NCBI RefSeq assembly: GCF_963664735.1
Contig: NZ_OY761553.1
Span: 4,337,001 to 4,401,000 of the forward strand
DNA: 64,000 nucleotides
DNA from: an uncultured Cohaesibacter sp.
Lineage (GTDB): Bacteria > Pseudomonadota > Alphaproteobacteria > Rhizobiales > Cohaesibacteraceae
Reading direction: 5' to 3'
Part shown: positions 30,258-39,268 of the stretch, one piece after another
Layout: each line of letters opens with the position of its first letter
Position numbering within the stretch: the stretch's first letter is position 1
Made by a program: the position numbers and the translations under genes
The notes under the pieces: generated by a model
Database searches by the model: none
What the model was told of the DNA's origin: nothing
The model's input: the letters and a program-made list of their open reading frames with translations, nothing else

Positions 30258-31553
30258 ATGGCAAATGTTGTGGTCGTCGGGTCGCAATGGGGCGACGAGG
30301 GAAAAGGCAAGATCGTAGACTGGTTGTCGGAGCGAGCCGATATCGTGGTGCGCTTTCAAGGCGGGCATAACGCTGGCCATACGCTGGTAATCGATGGCGT
30401 TAGCTACAAGCTCAGTCTGCTGCCTTCTGGCGTTGTTCGCCCTGGTACGATGGGGGTTATTGGCAACGGTGTTGTTGTGGACCCTCATGCGCTGGTCGCC
30501 GAAATCGGGCGCCTCGCAGCTCAAGGCGTCAAGGTTTCTCGTGATAACCTGCGTATTGCCGAGAATGCCTCTCTTATTCTGTCGCTGCATCGTGAACTGG
30601 ACGCTATGCGCGAGGAAGCTGCTTCCGCCGGAACCAAAATCGGCACCACCAAACGCGGCATTGGCCCTGCTTATGAAGACAAGGTTGGCCGCCGTGCGAT
30701 TCGCGTGATGGATCTTGCTGATCCTGATACGCTGCCTGCAAAAATCGATCGCATGCTTGCTCACCATAATCCTTTGCGTCGTGGTCTCGGAGTTGCCGAG
30801 ATCGACCCCAAGGACATCTATGAAGAACTGATGAGCGTAGCCGATCAGGTTCTTACTTTCATGGACCAGAGCTGGCGTCTTCTTGATCAGGCTCGCAAGG
30901 CTGGTAAACGTATCCTGTTCGAAGGTGCGCAAGGGGCTTTGCTCGATGTCGATCATGGCACTTATCCGTTCGTGACGTCTTCTCACACGTCCGCAGGACA
31001 GGCTGCTGCCGGTTCGGGCCTTGGTCCATCCGCCCTTAATTATGTTCTTGGCATCACCAAAGCCTACACGACCCGCGTCGGTGAAGGGCCTTTTCCAACG
31101 GAACTGTTTGACGAAGTTGGCGATTTCCTGAGTGAAAAAGGCCATGAATATGGTGTTGTTACGGGGCGTAAACGCCGTTGTGGCTGGTTTGATGCTGTCT
31201 TGGTGCGTCAGACTGTTTGCACATCCGGAATAACGGGTATTGCGCTGACCAAACTGGATGTGCTTGACGGACTTGAAGAAATCAAGATATGCGTCGGTTA
31301 CATGTTGGATGGCAAGCGAATCGATTATCTGCCAGCTTCTCAGGGTGCTCAGGCTCGTGTTGAGCCAATTTATGAAAGCCTTGAAGGGTGGTCAGAATCA
31401 ACCGCTGGCGCACGTAGTTGGAAAGACCTGCCTGCGCAGGCAGTCAAATATGTTCGTCACGTTGAGGAATTGATTGGGGCTCCTGTTGCGCTTTTGTCTA
31501 CAAGCCCTGAGAGGGAAGACACGATTCTCGTACAGGATCCTTACGAAGATTAG
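30258..31553 (+). CDS. purA: Adenylosuccinate synthetase
   Basis: GTP-dependent enzyme joining IMP and aspartate in AMP synthesis. The 431-residue protein has the N-terminal signature [15 protein letters not shown] with catalytic Asp and Lys, the GGHNAGHT loop, and the family block [20 protein letters not shown]. The ATG follows AAAGGAG. It is followed after about 80 bp by a single-span membrane protein gene commonly found next to purA in related bacteria. Confidence 0.97.
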   Translation: MANVVVVGSQWGDEGKGKIVDWLSERADIVVRFQGGHNAGHTLVIDGVSYKLSLLPSGVVRPGTMGVIGNGVVVDPHALVAEIGRLAAQGVKVSRDNLRIAENASLILSLHRELDAMREEAASAGTKIGTTKRGIGPAYEDKVGRRAIRVMDLADPDTLPAKIDRMLAHHNPLRRGLGVAEIDPKDIYEELMSVADQVLTFMDQSWRLLDQARKAGKRILFEGAQGALLDVDHGTYPFVTSSHTSAGQAAAGSGLGPSALNYVLGITKAYTTRVGEGPFPTELFDEVGDFLSEKGHEYGVVTGRKRRCGWFDAVLVRQTVCTSGITGIALTKLDVLDGLEEIKICVGYMLDGKRIDYLPASQGAQARVEPIYESLEGWSESTAGARSWKDLPAQAVKYVRHVEELIGAPVALLSTSPEREDTILVQDPYED

Positions 31554-31632
31554 GATAGGGTTGCCTATTGTCTTGGTTGGTGCGATCTTTTGTGTTCAGA
31601 TGGTTCCGGCGGACAAGTGAATGGAATAGGAA

Positions 31633-33237
31633 ATGGCGGACTATTACGCAATTTTGAAGCGGGCTGTAGAAGCGATGCCGACCCAGACAAGGGAACAGCG
31701 GCAGACGATCTATGATAAAGCGCGCAAAGCGCTTTTGAGCAAGCTTCAAAATATGGATCCGCCATTGCCTCCCGCTGATATTTCCAAACAGCGGATGGCG
31801 CTTGAAGAAGCTGTAAGAGCTGTAGAGCGCGACTTGAGCAGTGGCGGGGAGCCCGCCGCCAGCCTCGAGCAAAAGGAGATGGCGCAAGGTGCGTCTGTCA
31901 CAGCTGAAGGGGTACGGGCTTCTGCACCTGTACTTGCTGGCCAGGAGCGGAGCGAGCCGTCAGATGCCAAGCCGGTGCCTGCTCCCGTTGGCAAAGATGG
32001 GCACCTTCCTGTTCAGCCGCCTAAGGAAAAGGCTTCCCAGACGGTGGTGCCAGAAAGCTCTGCCTCGGATAAAGTCGTAAGACGCGCCGGGCAGGATGTG
32101 CTCAAGAATGCCGTCAGAGACGCCAATGCATTGGGCAAAGCTGCAAACAAGGCTGTCAAACACGCGCAAGATGCTGCCGATGCCGTTGGTGAAGAACGAG
32201 ACAGCGGAGAAGTGGCGCGCATAGAGCCAACGCTCGGCGATGCCGTTATCTCCGAATCAAAAACCTATAAGCGCTCCAGCATGGAAGATGCTGTTGCTGA
32301 TCGGCCCGGCTATGCTTCCGAAGAAGAAACTGAGGAAAGCTCTAAATCGCGTTTTGGTATTGTCGCTCTGGTTTTGGTTATTGTCGCGGTGTTGGCAGGA
32401 AGCGGATATCTGCTCTATGCCAACAAGGACGCTTTCTTCTCTTCAGATGGTGCGTCTTCCCAAGAGAACGCTGCAGGCGATACCGGCAGGGTTGTTGGGA
32501 AAACTCAAAACGGGAACAGTAGCTCTGCTTCAACTGATATGCCTGCAAAGTCGGTTCGAACGATTACCGTTACTCCGCCAGACAGTGAAGATGGTGCTGC
32601 GGCCGAAGAAGATACGACCTCGCAAAATGATGCAAACTCAGCTGATGGTGTTGTGGCCGCCAATGGTGCGAACAACAATACGGTGAGCTCGGGTGATGCG
32701 ACGCTTCCTGTTGCCCAGCGTGCTATTCTTTATGAAGAACCCGGCGGGGAAGGCGAGCCCGGATCGGCCAGTGCTGGTGAGGTTGTGTGGTCGATTGAAG
32801 GGCAAGGCGATGACGCCATTGTCGATATCAAGGCTTCAATCGCCGATAAGGACATGACCTTCGATATCACCATCAAGAAGAATCTGGATGCCGAATTGCC
32901 TGCCTCTCATCTCATTGAGATTGCCGCAACGCGCGGTGACGATAATCCCAAGCGAGCAATCGTGAAAATTCCGGGGCTTATTTTGAAGCCTACGGAACAG
33001 AGCCGCGGTGAGGGCCTTATTGGTGCTGCTATTCGCATTGCCGATGACTTGCACTGGGTCGCTCTCACATCTGGGGAGCGTGAGGAACGATATAATCTGG
33101 AGCTTCTGCATTTGCGTGGCTGGATCGACATTCCAATTCAGTACCAGTCCGGTCGCCGCGCTATTCTTACGCTGGAAAAGGGCGAGGCAGGAGATCAGGT
33201 GATCACGGATGCCATCAAAGCATGGTCCGGGCAGTAA
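31633..33237 (+). CDS. Conserved single-span membrane protein of unknown function
   Basis: The 534-residue protein is not assignable to a function. An N-terminal helical cytosolic segment (MADYYAILKRAVEAMPTQTR, to about residue 67) resembles conserved alphaproteobacterial hypothetical proteins. A low-complexity linker rich in Pro, Ala and Glu follows (about 70-235), then one transmembrane helix (241-263). A disordered acidic stretch comes next, and then a C-terminal folded region (about 360-534) with beta-rich phrases such as VWSIEGQGDDAIVDIKASI. Topology suggests cytosolic N-terminus and periplasmic C-terminus. It lies between purA and the convergent rpoH. Confidence 0.8.
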   Translation: MADYYAILKRAVEAMPTQTREQRQTIYDKARKALLSKLQNMDPPLPPADISKQRMALEEAVRAVERDLSSGGEPAASLEQKEMAQGASVTAEGVRASAPVLAGQERSEPSDAKPVPAPVGKDGHLPVQPPKEKASQTVVPESSASDKVVRRAGQDVLKNAVRDANALGKAANKAVKHAQDAADAVGEERDSGEVARIEPTLGDAVISESKTYKRSSMEDAVADRPGYASEEETEESSKSRFGIVALVLVIVAVLAGSGYLLYANKDAFFSSDGASSQENAAGDTGRVVGKTQNGNSSSASTDMPAKSVRTITVTPPDSEDGAAAEEDTTSQNDANSADGVVAANGANNNTVSSGDATLPVAQRAILYEEPGGEGEPGSASAGEVVWSIEGQGDDAIVDIKASIADKDMTFDITIKKNLDAELPASHLIEIAATRGDDNPKRAIVKIPGLILKPTEQSRGEGLIGAAIRIADDLHWVALTSGEREERYNLELLHLRGWIDIPIQYQSGRRAILTLEKGEAGDQVITDAIKAWSGQ

Positions 33238-33317
33238 ACTGCGCAAATTGGGCCTGCTGCTGACATGATCATGTCAGCCTCTTTCGTCTCGATCTGGTTG
33301 CTATTGTCATAACAATT

Positions 33318-33353
33318 AAAAAGACCGCCGAGAGAACCTCGGGCGGTCTTTTT
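33318..33353. terminator. Bidirectional terminator between convergent genes
   Basis: GACCGCCGAG pairs with CTCGGGCGGTC (one bulge). It is flanked by an A run on one side and a T run on the other, so it can end both the membrane-protein gene and rpoH. Confidence 0.88.
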
Positions 33354-33385
33354 ATTTAGTTGGCTTTAGTCTTGGAAATATCAGA

Positions 33386-34276
33386 TCAGGCTGGCTCTTG
33401 GGCTTTGGCCGCCGCTTCCTGAACTGCTTGCTGCACTTTTTCAAAGGCGCGGACTTCGATCTGACGAATACGTTCGCGGCTCACAGAAAATTCTTCGGAC
33501 AGTTCTTCCAGTGTAGCAGGCTTTTCCGCCAATCTGCGGGCTTCGAAAATACGGCGTTCACGCTCGTTCAAAATGCCCATGGCGTTGGCCAAAAGTTCCA
33601 TACGGTGGTCGAACTCTTCCTTGTCAGCCAGCACGGTTTCCTGACTTTCACTGTCATCGACCAGCCAGTCCTGCCATTGTCCGCTTTCGCCGTCTGATTT
33701 GAGCGGAGCATTCAGGGACGCGTCGCCAGAAAGGCGGCGGTTCATGGAAATGACTTCTTCGTTGCTGACGCCAAGTTTTTCGGCGATGTAATCGACCTGA
33801 TCCGGTTTTAGGTCGCCATCTTCCAAGGCCTGAATCTGACCCTTCACCTTGCGCAGGTTGAAAAACAAGCGCTTCTGGTTGGCGGTGGTGCCCATCTTCA
33901 CAAGTGACCATGAGCGCAGGATATATTCCTGAATGGAGGCCCTGATCCACCACATGGCATAGGTTGCCAGGCGGAAGCCCTTGTCTGCGTCAAAGCGTTT
34001 GACAGCCTGCATGAGGCCGACATTGCCTTCCGAGACCACTTCGCTTACAGGCAGTCCATAGCCGCGATAGCCCATGGCAATCTTGGCCACAAGGCGCAAA
34101 TGGCTCGTGACAAGTTTGTGAGCTGCTTTGCTGTCGCCATAGTCTGCATAGCGCTTGGCCAGCATATATTCTTCTTGCGGCTCAAGCATGGGAAAGCGAC
34201 GAATTTCGTTGAGATAGCTGCTCAATCCTCCTTCGGAAGAGAGCGCGGGGATGTTGCCTGTGGAATCTTTTGCCAT
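33386..34276 (-). CDS. rpoH: Heat-shock sigma factor RpoH
   Basis: Sigma-32 type factor directing RNA polymerase to heat-shock promoters. The 296-residue protein (start ATG with a GAGGAG site at 34276) has sigma region 2 (TYAMWWIRASIQEYILRSWS), the diagnostic RpoH box QKRLFFNLR (about 134-142) and region 4 with the helix-turn-helix EELSEEFSVSRERIRQIEVR. An upstream in-frame ATG at 34345 would add 23 unrelated residues. It is transcribed convergently with the upstream membrane-protein gene. FtsH, the usual RpoH protease, is also encoded in this window. Confidence 0.96.
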   Translation of the reverse strand: MAKDSTGNIPALSSEGGLSSYLNEIRRFPMLEPQEEYMLAKRYADYGDSKAAHKLVTSHLRLVAKIAMGYRGYGLPVSEVVSEGNVGLMQAVKRFDADKGFRLATYAMWWIRASIQEYILRSWSLVKMGTTANQKRLFFNLRKVKGQIQALEDGDLKPDQVDYIAEKLGVSNEEVISMNRRLSGDASLNAPLKSDGESGQWQDWLVDDSESQETVLADKEEFDHRMELLANAMGILNERERRIFEARRLAEKPATLEELSEEFSVSRERIRQIEVRAFEKVQQAVQEAAAKAQEPA

Positions 34277-34384
34277 TCTTATTCTCCTCTTATCTCCCAA
34301 AATGGCGAGACGAGTTGCGCAGCCGAAGCCTGCGGACCTATCCAATATAGGGCGAATTGTGACAATTACAGGGTCTCGGTCTCA

Positions 34385-35419
34385 TTAAATTGACATTTTC
34401 TTCAATGCATTCATTACATTTTGTAAATCTTCCGGCATTTCACTTCTGAAAACCAGCTCTTCGCCGGTGATCGGGTGCGCAAAACCCAGCAAGCCAGCAT
34501 GTAGAGCCTGACGATTTCTGCTTTCTATGTCGCTTGCAAGGGATTCTGGCAATTTGTTGAGTTTGGACTTGAAGCCCTGACCATAATCGGGATCGCCGAT
34601 CAGTGGGTGGCCGATGTGAGCCATGTGCACGCGAATCTGATGGGTGCGGCCGGTTTCCAGCCTGCATTCCACCCGCGAAGCGAGGATTTCGCCCTCTGAG
34701 GTATATTCTTCCATAAGCTGATAGTGCGTGATCGCCTGTCGGCCCCCTGTTTTCAATACCTTCTGCTTGAGGCGGTTGTTTTGTGATCGGCCAATTTGTG
34801 TGTCGATAGTGCCTTTTTTGCTCTTGAGTTTGCCCCAGACCAGAGCCTGATAGGCTCTGACCAGTGGTCCAGAGCGGCCATGGTCTGCAAACTGCTCGCT
34901 AAGCCCCTTGTGAGCCTTGTCAGTCTTGGCAACGACCAACAGGCCGGAGGTTTCCTTGTCGAGCCTGTGAACGATCCCAGGGCGTTTTACGCCACCAATT
35001 CCTGAGAGGCTCTCCCCGCAGTGGTGGATTAGAGCATTGACCAGTGTTCCGGTCCAGTTTCCTGCCGCCGGGTGAACCACAAGCCCAGCGGGCTTGTTTA
35101 TGACGATGAGATGCTCGTCTTCGAACACGACATCCAGCGGAATGTCTTCGCCTTGCGGCGTCGGATCTTCAGGTGGGGGCATCGTGACTGTTATACGATC
35201 ACCCACATTGACCCGCTGGTTAGGCTCCAGTATCGTCCGCTCTGCTTGATCGGGACGGGCAAGGCAAACATGGCCTTCCTTGATCAGGCTTTGGAAGCGA
35301 GAGCGGGAATAGCGCGTATCCTTGGCGGAGATCACCGCATCAAGGCGCTTTCCAGCTTCGTCTTCCTCGATGAGGAAAGACAGAATTTCATTTTCACTAT
35401 CAGAACAAGAGTCAGACAT
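34385..35419 (-). CDS. RluA-family 23S rRNA pseudouridine synthase (RluD-like)
   Basis: Isomerises uridines in 23S rRNA. The 344-residue protein has an N-terminal S4 domain (EAGKRLDAVISAKDTRYSRSR) and the catalytic domain with the family signature GIVHRLDKETSGLLVVAKT, where the Asp is the catalytic residue. RluD is the closest guess within RluA/C/D by length and S4 domain. Its ATG overlaps the ATG of a divergent membrane-protein gene within the four bases CATG. Confidence 0.9.
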   Translation of the reverse strand: MSDSCSDSENEILSFLIEEDEAGKRLDAVISAKDTRYSRSRFQSLIKEGHVCLARPDQAERTILEPNQRVNVGDRITVTMPPPEDPTPQGEDIPLDVVFEDEHLIVINKPAGLVVHPAAGNWTGTLVNALIHHCGESLSGIGGVKRPGIVHRLDKETSGLLVVAKTDKAHKGLSEQFADHGRSGPLVRAYQALVWGKLKSKKGTIDTQIGRSQNNRLKQKVLKTGGRQAITHYQLMEEYTSEGEILASRVECRLETGRTHQIRVHMAHIGHPLIGDPDYGQGFKSKLNKLPESLASDIESRNRQALHAGLLGFAHPITGEELVFRSEMPEDLQNVMNALKKMSI

Positions 35420-35792
35420 GGTGCAACAAACTACCGACGAACAAATGCCCGGCGATGAGTCCTTTCAGAGCCCGGAAATGCTGGACGTTCAACGCAAGAT
35501 CCGCATGATGGTTGTCTCTTCGATCCTCATCATGGGGCTTGGTATCTTTTCCATTCTTGGTGTTATTATCTACAAGAGCGTAGCCAATAATGAAAGTGCC
35601 GGAAATGGTCAAGCGGTTACAACATCTATTGGCAACAAGCTCAAGGCCGGAGAAACCATTCGTTCGATGATTGTCGAGAATGGCACGATCTACCTTCTGG
35701 TAGATGGTAAGGACATGACGTCATTGATGATGGTGGATAAGAAATCCGGTTCTGTGAGCCGACGGATCGAGTTTATTCCACAGGGGGAATGA
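35418..35792 (+). CDS. Small single-span membrane protein (DUF6476-like)
   Basis: 124-residue protein with an N-terminal cytosolic segment (MVQQTTDEQMPGDESFQSPE), one transmembrane helix (31-53, MVVSSILIMGLGIFSILGVI) and a short beta-rich periplasmic domain (SMIVENGTIYLLVDGKDMTS). It resembles the DUF6476 family found beside rluD/rpoH in alphaproteobacteria, but this is from memory. The chosen ATG (35418) overlaps the rluD-like ATG on the other strand. The downstream ATG at codon 21 is an alternative. It lies 76 bp before tRNA-Glu. Function unknown. Confidence 0.7.
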   Translation: MVQQTTDEQMPGDESFQSPEMLDVQRKIRMMVVSSILIMGLGIFSILGVIIYKSVANNESAGNGQAVTTSIGNKLKAGETIRSMIVENGTIYLLVDGKDMTSLMMVDKKSGSVSRRIEFIPQGE

Positions 35793-35868
35793 ATTTTCAC
35801 AGTTTCGTCAAAATCGTCTCTTGCGCTTTGATCTAAAGCTCCCTATAAAGCGCCTCACCGATTGATGA

Positions 35869-35943
35869 GCGCCCTTCGTCTAGCGGTTAGGACGCCGCCC
35901 TTTCACGGCGGTAACACGGGTTCGAGTCCCGTAGGGCGTACCA
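35869..35943 (+). tRNA. tRNA-Glu (anticodon TTC)
   Basis: Cloverleaf with acceptor stem GCGCCCT/AGGGCGT, D arm, anticodon stem CCGCC/GGCGG around CTTTCAC (anticodon TTC), T arm ACGGGTTCGAGTCCCGT and an encoded CCA. Its 3' end is the integration site of the downstream mobile element. Confidence 0.95.
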
Positions 35944-35992
35944 CTTTCGACAAAAAGCCCTTGCAGCTCAGGTAGTTGCGAGGGCTTTTGTC
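35926..35992 (+). repeat. attL: direct repeat of tRNA-Glu 3' end plus terminator
   Basis: 67-bp segment starting in the T arm of tRNA-Glu and running through a terminator hairpin (AAAAGCCCTTGCA / TGCGAGGGCTTTT). It is repeated at 48615-48680 with one extra base (C) in the TTTCGAC stretch here and one T/C difference. Such a pair marks site-specific integration by the adjacent tyrosine integrase. Confidence 0.93.
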
Positions 35993-36016
35993 CAACCAGG
36001 GTCCCTAGGTTGGACA

Positions 36017-37036
36017 TCATTTCAGCCTCGCCATAGCATTGTCTGCCATCAGTTTCCTGTTCGCTGCCCTTACATATTTGCGGGCTTCTCCCGGGTTCGA
36101 ATGGCCCAGGAAAGTCATGATTTCGTACTCGGTGCCGCCTGCTTCCGCCAACTTTGTTGCTCCGGCTTTGCGCAACCCATGAGCCCGACCGGGCACGCCG
36201 GCTTCCTTGCATATCTCACCAAACCAATTGCCGAACGATTCAGTTGTGTAGCATACGCCTGCTGTTTTCGTTTGGGAGATGAAGGTCTTCTGATCGCTTG
36301 GAATGTTGATTAGAAACGCTTCGAGTGTGGCATGAAGCGGAAGGTCCACTAATTCGCCTGTTTTGCCCCGATTATAGCAGATCCTGTTGTCGTAAATGCT
36401 GTGCCAGCCCATCCGGTTGACGTCCTGTCGGGCAGCACCAGTATAAAGAATAAGATGCAAGACGATTGCTGGCAAAGAGCCCTCACCATGATGGGCCAGG
36501 AATTGAGAAATTTCTGCGTCGGTCCATGTATGGTAGCCATCTGCATTCATTTTGAAAGGTTTGACGCCTTGGGTGGGATCCGACATCGCATAGCCAAAAT
36601 CATTGATGGCATAGCGGCATAGCCGCCCGATGAGCTTTTTGAGTTTGTTGGCCGCCGCAGGAGTGTCACGCTTCGCCTCCATCAGTGCCTCAACGTGCTT
36701 TTTCTTGAGGCCAGTAATGCTGCGGTGCCCATGATCTTTCCGAAAGCGCTCCATCTCCAGACTGAGATTTCGACGATAAACATCCCCAATATCGCGGAAG
36801 GTTTTGGTTCTCATATACTGAGTGATGAGCCAGTCGAAGGTGCCTGGCTTGGCAGTGGCTTTGGGGATCTCTAATGGTTTGTCTAGTTTTGCAGCCTGAT
36901 AGGAAGCCTCGAACTCCTTCGAACCATATGTTCCTGGGATATAACACGAGGTGCACCCCTTGAGTCTGAAGCGCCATCGGATCTTGCCGTGGCGGTCCGT
37001 GACTCTGGTGACGCCGGGATAAGGATTACGTTTCAT
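36017..37036 (-). CDS. Site-specific tyrosine recombinase (integrase)
   Basis: Integrase that inserts and excises the element at tRNA-Glu. The 339-residue protein has an N-terminal SAM-like core-binding domain (about 65-145) and a C-terminal catalytic domain with Arg203 (TGAARQDVNRM), His286 and Arg289 (AHGLRKAGATKL), His312 (LGHSNPGEA) and the nucleophile Tyr321 (KYVRAAN). All five key residues are present, so it should be active. The N-terminus (VTDRHGKIRWRFRLKG) is typical of alphaproteobacterial phage-type integrases. It overlaps a small upstream gene by four bases and points at the tRNA. Confidence 0.95.
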   Translation of the reverse strand: MKRNPYPGVTRVTDRHGKIRWRFRLKGCTSCYIPGTYGSKEFEASYQAAKLDKPLEIPKATAKPGTFDWLITQYMRTKTFRDIGDVYRRNLSLEMERFRKDHGHRSITGLKKKHVEALMEAKRDTPAAANKLKKLIGRLCRYAINDFGYAMSDPTQGVKPFKMNADGYHTWTDAEISQFLAHHGEGSLPAIVLHLILYTGAARQDVNRMGWHSIYDNRICYNRGKTGELVDLPLHATLEAFLINIPSDQKTFISQTKTAGVCYTTESFGNWFGEICKEAGVPGRAHGLRKAGATKLAEAGGTEYEIMTFLGHSNPGEARKYVRAANRKLMADNAMARLK

Positions 37037-37218
37037 TTTTCCAGAATGTTGTCCCAGTCGTTTGCGTCTCTCAGTCCCGGTTGATCAGGGTCTTTGATCT
37101 GCAGAGTGATCTCGCCGAAGACGGTGATAGAGATTGCCGCAATGGCGACACCTGCAGATTGCGCGCCTCGGATGGCCCGTTTTATGTCTGCCTGCTTAAA
37201 TGTCGCTGCGGTTTTCAT
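37033..37218 (-). CDS. Small integrase-coupled protein
   Basis: 61-residue protein starting MKTAATFKQADIKRAIRGAQ, with a perfect AGGAG site six bases before the ATG and an ATGA overlap with the integrase gene. Such short proteins with a KQADIKRAIRGA-like helix are often seen next to integrases in Rhizobiales elements. It may be a regulator or recombination directionality factor, but this is inferred only from position and size. Confidence 0.75.
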   Translation of the reverse strand: MKTAATFKQADIKRAIRGAQSAGVAIAAISITVFGEITLQIKDPDQPGLRDANDWDNILEK

Positions 37219-37703
37219 GACGGCTCCTGTCTGCTTTCTCGGCGAATTCCATCGCTTTACCGCCCGGTTGAATGCCAACCGACGGCTCTTTGCGTTTGCG
37301 TGAACTGAAAGGGAAGTAGAAAAGCTGAGAGCTGGACCCAAACCAGAATGCGTCTATTTCGCGAGAAAAACGCTCTCAAGGCCGTGATCTGTGCCGAAAT
37401 GCTCTTTGATCACCTCGGTTTGCTGATATAATCGAGGTACACAGAGATCTTGGCAGTCCTGATGTGCAGTATTTAGGCTGCTGTGATCGCTGGCGACAGG
37501 CGCAATATGTGCGGTTTTGCATAGGGCAAAAATTTCACAAACCCAAATGAAATTGACAATAAAGTTATCTAACTGATTTCATGAGGGTTTATTCTCGGTT
37601 TCTGCCGTTTTTATCGCTTCTATCAGCTTTCCCGCCGACGCTGTCTCATTGGCCTCGCCATCGCGTCATGGATGGCGAGGTTGTTCGGTGCGTTTTACTT
37701 GAT
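37219..37703. other. Gene-free stretch with inverted repeats
   Basis: Upstream of the integrase pair. Contains a perfect 10-bp inverted repeat CCTCGCCATC / GATGGCGAGG (37653-37662 and 37671-37680) just past the end of the next gene, which may be its terminator despite lacking a T run. Promoter signals for the integrase pair are expected here but I cannot name them. Confidence 0.5.
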
Positions 37704-38108
37704 TTACATCTCTCTGAACGATTGTGCCCGTCGCTTCTCAGCGTGAATGATGTCCAGAAATCGGTTGGCAAAATACTGAGCTTCTAGCAGATCCGCGCGG
37801 ACACTGGCGTAGGATGAAGCCAAAGGATCGGCCTCGTCGAGGTTGGGCAGTGCCTCCAATAAATCGTCGACGATCTCGTCAAATTGTGGATCAAGGACAC
37901 AGCGATTGCTGACAGCATCGATCAGGGCATGTAATGGCCTGATGTCGTCGAAAATCTCGCCGACTGCAATATCGGGCAAAGAGGATAACGCCTGTCTAGC
38001 CGCGCAGATTGCATCGGCTCCAATATCGAGGATGCGGCTGGCATCGGTCGAGCGCTTATCTACAAGAAGCGAAATATTGTGGCGATAGGTTTCAGGTATA
38101 AGGGGCAT
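37704..38108 (-). CDS. Element protein of unknown function (134 residues)
   Basis: I do not recognise this protein. It is predicted to be mostly alpha-helical and acidic (for example PQFDEIVDDLLEALPNLDEA), with no membrane segment or signal peptide. The ATG at 38108 has AAGGAT upstream; the longer frame has no support. It lies 86 bp downstream of another unknown element gene in the same direction, and the two probably form an operon. A two-gene module of this size next to an integrase could be regulatory, anti-restriction or toxin-antitoxin, but nothing in the sequence decides it. Confidence 0.65.
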   Translation of the reverse strand: MPLIPETYRHNISLLVDKRSTDASRILDIGADAICAARQALSSLPDIAVGEIFDDIRPLHALIDAVSNRCVLDPQFDEIVDDLLEALPNLDEADPLASSYASVRADLLEAQYFANRFLDIIHAEKRRAQSFREM

Positions 38109-38194
38109 ATAGTCATCCTTTTCAAAATGAATGGGTTGGTGATTTGTCCGGCCGACACCGTGGCTGGTCGGACAAATCTCAGACCACACTGTGG

Positions 38195-38761
38195 CTACTG
38201 CTGGGGATCGGGTTTTGAGATGGCAATCGGCGCAGGGATAATCATTCCGGACATTTGGCGGCCAGATCTCTTGGCAAGCAGGGCTTGTCGTTTGAGCATA
38301 TCGGCTCGTCCTTCTGCGCGCTCAACGTTGGTGGCATGGATAAGAGCTCTAAGGCGTTCCAACTGAACGAGCTCGTCACCAACCAACCGACCAAGGACTG
38401 GTGTTCCACCCTTGTTGAGTGCAAAGCCTTCATGGTTGACAGAGACAATCACAAGGCCACGCAGATTGTAGACTGTCGGCTGCGTGAGACTTGCAGCACC
38501 AATGGCGGCAGAATGTTCGACGCGGATTTGGGGTCCGTGGTTAAAAGTTGTCCCGATGGCATGTCCCCGTGCGAGGGTCAGATAACGGGTGCCGACATAG
38601 ATTGCCTCGTCAACGATAAGACATGGCAATGGCTCATTTGCGGGCTGTCGATCTTTGTCGTAATGGTATCCGGGCATAGCGAAAGCAACAATGTCGCCAC
38701 AGCTGACAGTGTCTTGCCAGTTGCTGGCGTGCTTCGTGGATGGAATATTTTCGCTGGTCAT
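38195..38761 (-). CDS. Element protein of unknown function (188 residues)
   Basis: Starts MTSENIPSTKHASNW with a GGAG seven bases before the ATG; the open frame upstream lacks a site. The middle (residues 20-62: CGDIVAFAMPG then PLPCLIVDEA and GTRYLTLARGHA) has the look of a small beta-barrel like the PemK/MazF fold (GDIV near the N-terminus, then a CLIV strand), but the match is weak and no catalytic residues can be assigned. The C-terminal half is helical (ERLRALIHATNVERAEGRAD). It is co-oriented with the downstream 134-residue protein. Confidence 0.65.
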   Translation of the reverse strand: MTSENIPSTKHASNWQDTVSCGDIVAFAMPGYHYDKDRQPANEPLPCLIVDEAIYVGTRYLTLARGHAIGTTFNHGPQIRVEHSAAIGAASLTQPTVYNLRGLVIVSVNHEGFALNKGGTPVLGRLVGDELVQLERLRALIHATNVERAEGRADMLKRQALLAKRSGRQMSGMIIPAPIAISKPDPQQ

Positions 38762-38893
38762 CAATATCTCCGACCTTGGTTGAAGGGATTTTGACACCTG
38801 CCTTTCCTGGTTTCTCTTTCTGGCGAACCGGATCGGGCGCGGCGTCACCAGACCCGCTGCGCACAATCCGGTCGCTATCTGTCAGAGGTTTTT

Positions 38894-38928
38894 GATCTCA
38901 TGCTGATTGGTGGGATCAGCATGAGATC
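38894..38928. repeat. 14-bp perfect inverted repeat
   Basis: GATCTCATGCTGAT (38894-38907) and ATCAGCATGAGATC (38915-38928) pair perfectly around a 7-base loop. No T run follows, so an operator or oriT-associated dyad is as likely as a terminator. Confidence 0.7.
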
Positions 38929-39268
38929 AGGGAGCTTGCAGTTTAAGGGAAAGAGCCTCGAGAAAACCGCGGCCATGAGGTTGTCTCGAGTCCGGCTGAA
39001 GGCCGCCAAGGGGATCCAAGGTGGGCATGGCAATCGCTCCCTTGGCCGGAGTTGGTCTGGCAGAGAGGATCGTCTACCAGTCGCCAGACAGGCCCGTCGG
39101 AGACGAGTGGGAGATCCAAGAGGATGGGCGCGATAGCCTCCTCTGGTCCGGCTGATGGCCCCGGTCGGGTTTGGGTAGGCGGCGCGCTACCCATGCGGCG
39201 ATATCATCGTCGCTGGGTGCAGGGGTTTCCCATGCCGCACTCTGCGTAAGAGCCCTCGGAGAGTCGAC

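Noticed and set aside
30240-31145. 301-residue ORF antisense to purA
   Set aside because: Opposite a certain purA gene with no family match.
37653-37680. 10-bp inverted repeat considered as an intrinsic terminator
   Set aside because: The stem is perfect but no T run follows on either strand, so I left it only as part of the gene-free region.
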